Shown: one piece after another, positions 60,182 to 64,000 of the stretch
Position numbering within the stretch: the first letter of the stretch is position 1
Layout of the letters: every line of letters starts with the position of its first letter
From: Entonaema liquescens
Taxonomy: Eukaryota > Ascomycota > Sordariomycetes > Xylariales > Xylariaceae
Direction: 5' to 3'
DNA: 64,000 nucleotides
Assembly: GCA_902805475.1 (NCBI GenBank)
Contig: CADCSX010000001.1
Coordinates: 62,001-126,000, forward strand
Program-made: the position numbers and the translations under genes
Notes under the pieces: generated by a model
What the model was told of the DNA's origin: nothing
What the model saw: the letters and a program-made list of their open reading frames with translations, nothing else
Databases searched by the model: none

Positions 60182-61494
60182 ATGCTATACACTATGTCGG
60201 CTTTCATCTTTTCATCAGCTTTGCTAAGCTTATCCATCATTCTCATATGGATATGGAATCGTCATACGAAAAAGGTGAGCCCCGTGAAATGGTATTTGGA
60301 CGAGCACTGATTCGGTGATGCTTCTTATTAGGAAACCATCAAGTTAGCTCACGAAAAGGATGGCAAGATTTATCAACCTGGTATCAAACCTCTCAACCAG
60401 TTCGACTGGCAGACAACAGAGCCGCAGAAGTTCCGACCATTCAAGCCAATCTATCACATTACGATGGGTACGTGAATGGTAATATTTATCTATAGTCGTT
60501 CGTTAGCAAGCTCACATAGCAATATCCATCATAGCGGTTAAGTCGATATCTCCATCAGATCTCATAATTATTGATCGTAATTATTTATCGCGTATACAAG
60601 AACGACGAGTCACGATGACCAAACATCAAAACCACACTATAGGCTGTCTTCCCTCTGGTGTTGAAGCCGTGAAGGAAGCATATTCATATCTTCTAGAGTA
60701 TCTCTCTGCTAGATACCCAACACTGTTCGAACGGGATGACAAATACTTCCGCAATAGAGTTACTGAAGTTTCTCTCCCGCTCCTGCCTCCCGATGACCCC
60801 GTAGTTGCATTACGGAACCTTGGTGAGACTGTTGAAGATGATATGTTCTTTTTACATGAGACACCAGAGGGGCATCAATGTGTTGGCTTTGTATGCTGCT
60901 CCCCAAGTGGCTTCGACCCGGCTAGTAAGATGGGAAAGTTGTTGAAAGATATACATGAGCCAGTTCCATCATATGACAAGATCGGTCTGAGTATGGAAAG
61001 ATATTTCAGCCGTCTCGAAGTTGGCAAGAGTGTTTGCCGGGTTAATGTAAGTTATCTGCGCGCCCAAAGGTTGGATGGAATTTGAGACTGACTAACACGG
61101 ACGTGTAGTGGTCAATAACGACTAATTCTGAATTATTCAATGTCTCTGGTAATCACGTTAATAAAGGCGACCAAGTTGAAGAAGACATTGATGTAGACAT
61201 TGAGAAGGTAAGTATCGCAATGAAAAAGTAAGCATTCATTGAACAAGTATTGACGGTCGGCAGGCCCGGGTAAGAATGGAGTTACAAACGTTGACGCGTA
61301 TGCCCAAGACGCGAGCCATATTATTCTCCTTTAAGACATACTTATATCCTATTAAAGAGATCAAGGAAGAAGGGCTCGGACCAGATCTTGCTGATGCTAT
61401 TGACGGGCTCAAGGCCGGCAATGCGCCTGGAATGTGGACTTATAAAGGAGGGGTACGCTGGGGTAAGAGTGTCTCTAAATATTTGAGGTCGTGA
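60182..61494 (+). CDS. DUF3445 protein (heme-dependent oxidative N-demethylase-like), membrane-anchored
   Basis: Five exons: 60182..60274, 60332..60467, 60535..61046, 61109..61207 and 61264..61494, 356 residues with consistent phases. Exon 1 encodes an N-terminal membrane anchor (SAFIFSSALLSLSIILIWIW). The core shows the DUF3445 pattern: FRPFKPIYHITM, LIIIDRNYLSRI, a helix with LLEYLSARYPTLF, GETVEDDMFFL, a conserved CCSPSGFDPASKMGK, IHEPVPSYD, then RVNWSI and a C-terminal MELQTLTRMPKTRAILFS. Bacterial members demethylate small amines using heme and oxygen. Fungal homologues are often annotated only as DUF3445. It is divergent from a cupin. Confidence 0.85.
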
Positions 61495-62710
61495 TATTTG
61501 ACTTCAAAGGTAGTCCGTCCTCGCCCATAAATGATTTTTTTTTTCTTTCTTTTTTTGTACTTGGTAAGCATCTGCTTGTGAGCCAGAAGGGTGGAAGAAT
61601 AGGGGGGCCGGTACATACCTAGGTTGTACCGCTCTTATTCCCCTCCAATGAACGGTCGGCAGGTACATATGCCTAGCAGGATCACGTATATGTACGTAAA
61701 ATTAGGTACCTGCTCCTACAGCAGCTGATAGGCAGTATCGATAAGGTTATTTAGGGGGAGGCCAGGGTGTCTAGGGCCGCTAGCGCCCCCGTGGTTTCCT
61801 TTGCCCTGCTTGCGGATCCCTGCGTGAGACCACCGCGCAATAGTAATGTCAGCTGTCGAAGCTCGGGCAGCTCCGGGCAATGGCGATCCTTGCCCGTCCC
61901 TGCCTTGGCCTTCAGAAAGAGGATTAGAGAAACTTCTCCCAACTCTTAGTTGTAATTAATTTGCAGCAGTCGGAAACATATTGTTTTTGCGTAACATCAA
62001 ATATCGACCACAACGGCGGGAACATTGTCATTTCTGCGCAATTCGCCGGGCTACCGCATCTTCCAATTTATCGTCTATTACCCGCGACCCGAACGACTTA
62101 TCCAACAACCACGTCTTTGAAGCTTTTGTAGACCGAGACATTGCTACGACGCAAGACATGATAATACCAAGAGCAAGTAACGAGGTCCCTGCATAATCAC
62201 CGAAAGCCCACGTTTTCGCAACCGTTTAACCCATTTGCGTACCCGTATAGACCAGTATCAGAGCTACGCCAAAATAGCTACTGCTATACCGTCTATTAAT
62301 ATAACCAGCCATTTCATTCATGCTCCATCGCATCCCGTTAGGCGCTGATCGCCATTACCGAGGCGTAATTCACTGTCCCAGTCCAGTTCACGAATATATT
62401 ACCCCGTCAAAGATACTCGTCGAAGCGCCGATATTTAGCAGTGGTTTGGAGGGGAATGGGCGGCATTGAAGGCAGGTTGTAGAGGGTCATGCAGACGAAT
62501 AAAGCTAAGGCCGAGGCGCTGGGGCGGAAAGCAAAGGTTGGTGAAAACCGGTGTATACGTCTTGCTCTTTGGAGGATGTGCCTGGTTGCTAATGGCATGT
62601 TGTCGCGTCTAGCTTGCCAATTCGTATCAGGAGTTACTCGAGTAAGTCCGAGTTCCGGCCCTGTCACGTAAATCCTGAAGCTAGGTACTGATATTCTTCG
62701 TCTCTAATAG
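61495..62710. other. Spacer, probably with the 5' exon of the kinase gene
   Basis: About 1.2 kb. A GTAAGT at 62640-62645 followed by an acceptor CTAATAG ending at 62710 suggests an intron joining an upstream kinase exon, but I could not choose its frame. Short frames at 61751-62671 are otherwise unremarkable. Confidence 0.4.
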
Positions 62711-64000
62711 CGAGTTCTCAAATAAGGACCTGAAACATGTTGGGAACTATACCTTGGGAAGGTTGATAGGGAAAGGCTCCTTCGGAAAGGTATACCTTGC
62801 AAACCACAAACTCACAAATGGTTCCAAGGTTCGTCATGTCTAAGCTTCTACTAGACCTTGCCCGAACATCCCTAACATTAACCCTAATCGCAACAGGTCG
62901 TCCTCAAGTCAGCTAACAAGGACGATTCCAATCTCGCTCGGGAAATCCATCACCACCGACAATTCGTCCACCCTCATATCGCGCGCCTGTACGAGATTAT
63001 AGTAACCGAGTCTTTGGTGTGGCTTGTCTTAGAGTATTGCCCAGGTATGCCACAATTTTCAAAACCATGAGGGTTAAGGGATTATTGACCATATCCAGGC
63101 GACGAGCTCTACAATTATCTCCTTAACAATGGTCCCCTCCCTGTTGAGAAGGTCCAGAGGATATTCACACAGCTCGTTGGTGCTGTTACCTATGTACATC
63201 AACAGTCCTGCGTCCATCGCGACCTAAAGCTCGAAAACATCTTGCTCGACAAACACGAGAACGTAAAATTAGTCGATTTTGGGTTTACTCGAGAATATGA
63301 GGGCAAGTCTAATTATCTGCAGACATTCTGCGGTACAATATGTTACTCGGCACCGGAGATGTTGAAAGGAGAAAAATATGCTGGCGAGAAAATAGACGTC
63401 TGGAGCTTGGGTGTAATTCTTTATGCGCTGCTATGCGGGGAGCTACCGTTCGACGATGACGATGATAATATTACAAGGGCCAAGATCCTAACGGAGGAAC
63501 CGAAATACCCAGAGCATCTACCTCCTGATGCTGTCTCTCTTATCAAGATCCTACTCTCTAAACGACCTCTATTAAGGCCTACTCTACCTGAAATCCTCTC
63601 TCACGCATTTCTCGCAGAGTATGCTCCCCAGCAACAGGCAATTCTTAAGTTACACCAACCCCCACCTTTTACGACACATTTAGAAAAGGACTGTCTACAG
63701 CGAATGCGGAGTGCTGGAGTAGACATCGATGCTGTCATTGAAAGCGTTCTAGCCCAGCGGTGCGACGTGCTAGCTGGTTGGTGGACACTATTGTTGGAAA
63801 AAGAGGAAAGGAAAGCCCGCCGGCGTGAGAGAAGGAGAAAAGAAAGGGAAGCTGAAAATCGGAACTCGCGTCGATTTTCGGCGGCATCCAGCAAGCTCGA
63901 ACGCATGGCGCCGATTCTAGACGAAGATCCCAATGGTTCCGGGATACTGGGTGAACCGCCGATGCCCAGGATGAGAGGTCGCCCAGAAAGAAGAAGTACT
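62711..64000 (+). CDS. Fungal Ser/Thr protein kinase (AMPK/Kin-related), truncated by window end
   Basis: Exons visible: 62711..62828, 62897..63044 and 63099..>64000. Full kinase core: GKGSFGKVY glycine loop, VVLKSA with the ATP-binding Lys, a hinge at LVLEYCPGDELYN, HRDLKLEN catalytic loop, VDFGFT (DFG), TFCGTICYSAPE activation segment and DVWSLGVILYALLCG. After the kinase domain comes a helical region ending in a highly basic stretch (KARRRERRRKERE) as in CAMK/AMPK-like fungal kinases. The 5' exon(s) upstream of 62711 and the 3' end beyond 64000 are not assigned. The gene appears intact. Confidence 0.87.

Overview
The window is nuclear DNA from a filamentous ascomycete (Pezizomycotina). The evidence is short spliceosomal introns of about 45-95 nt with GTAAGT-type donors, fungus-specific families (Zn2Cys6 regulators, a Dal5-type MFS carrier, an A-T-R adenylate-forming reductase), and long, almost pure A/T blocks of the kind left by repeat-induced point mutation (RIP). 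I see no rRNA and no intact tRNA. Exon coordinates were worked out by hand from reading frames, splice signals and family conservation. Every multi-exon model given here keeps its frame through all exons, but none has been checked against transcripts.

Left arm, 1-26 kb. A 5'-truncated unsaturated glucuronyl hydrolase (GH88), a Zn2Cys6 regulator and a divergent ten-exon Dal5-type transporter form a plausible unsaturated-uronide utilisation cluster. Next come a small coiled-coil protein and a fringe-like glycosyltransferase whose membrane anchor is out of frame with the nearest ATG. A 2.8 kb spacer follows with two non-autonomous inverted-repeat transposons flanked by TA. Then come a type-B carboxylesterase broken by one in-frame TAG, a GNAT acetyltransferase, a Ser-rich C2H2 zinc-finger protein, a mitochondrial phosphate carrier, a Rossmann-fold protein and a four-exon cytochrome P450.

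Middle, 27-48 kb. Two large A/T blocks (about 27.1-35.7 and 44.5-47.8 kb) hold decayed transposons, including LTR-like direct repeats and a RIP-degraded tRNA-like relic. Between and beside them lie an APH/choline-kinase-like gene, a decayed L-domain (Ecm33-like) pseudogene, the A-T-R adenylate-forming reductase and a fragment of a YdeI/OmdA-type protein. The reductase gene carries a 672 bp inverted-repeat transposon between its carrier and reductase domains. The element has two identical 57 bp ends, is flanked by TA, and its ends supply GTAAGT and CAG splice signals that would remove most of it in frame. This is the most interesting feature of the window: a candidate transposon-derived intron.

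Right arm, 48-64 kb. A full-length ABCB-type ABC transporter, a secreted GMC oxidoreductase, a conserved hypothetical protein, a cupin, a membrane-anchored DUF3445 (heme-dependent oxidative N-demethylase-like) enzyme and the start of a conserved fungal Ser/Thr kinase. P450, adenylate-forming reductase, ABC exporter, GMC oxidoreductase, cupin and DUF3445 within about 36 kb could be the parts of a specialised-metabolite locus broken up by transposons; this is inference from gene content and proximity only.
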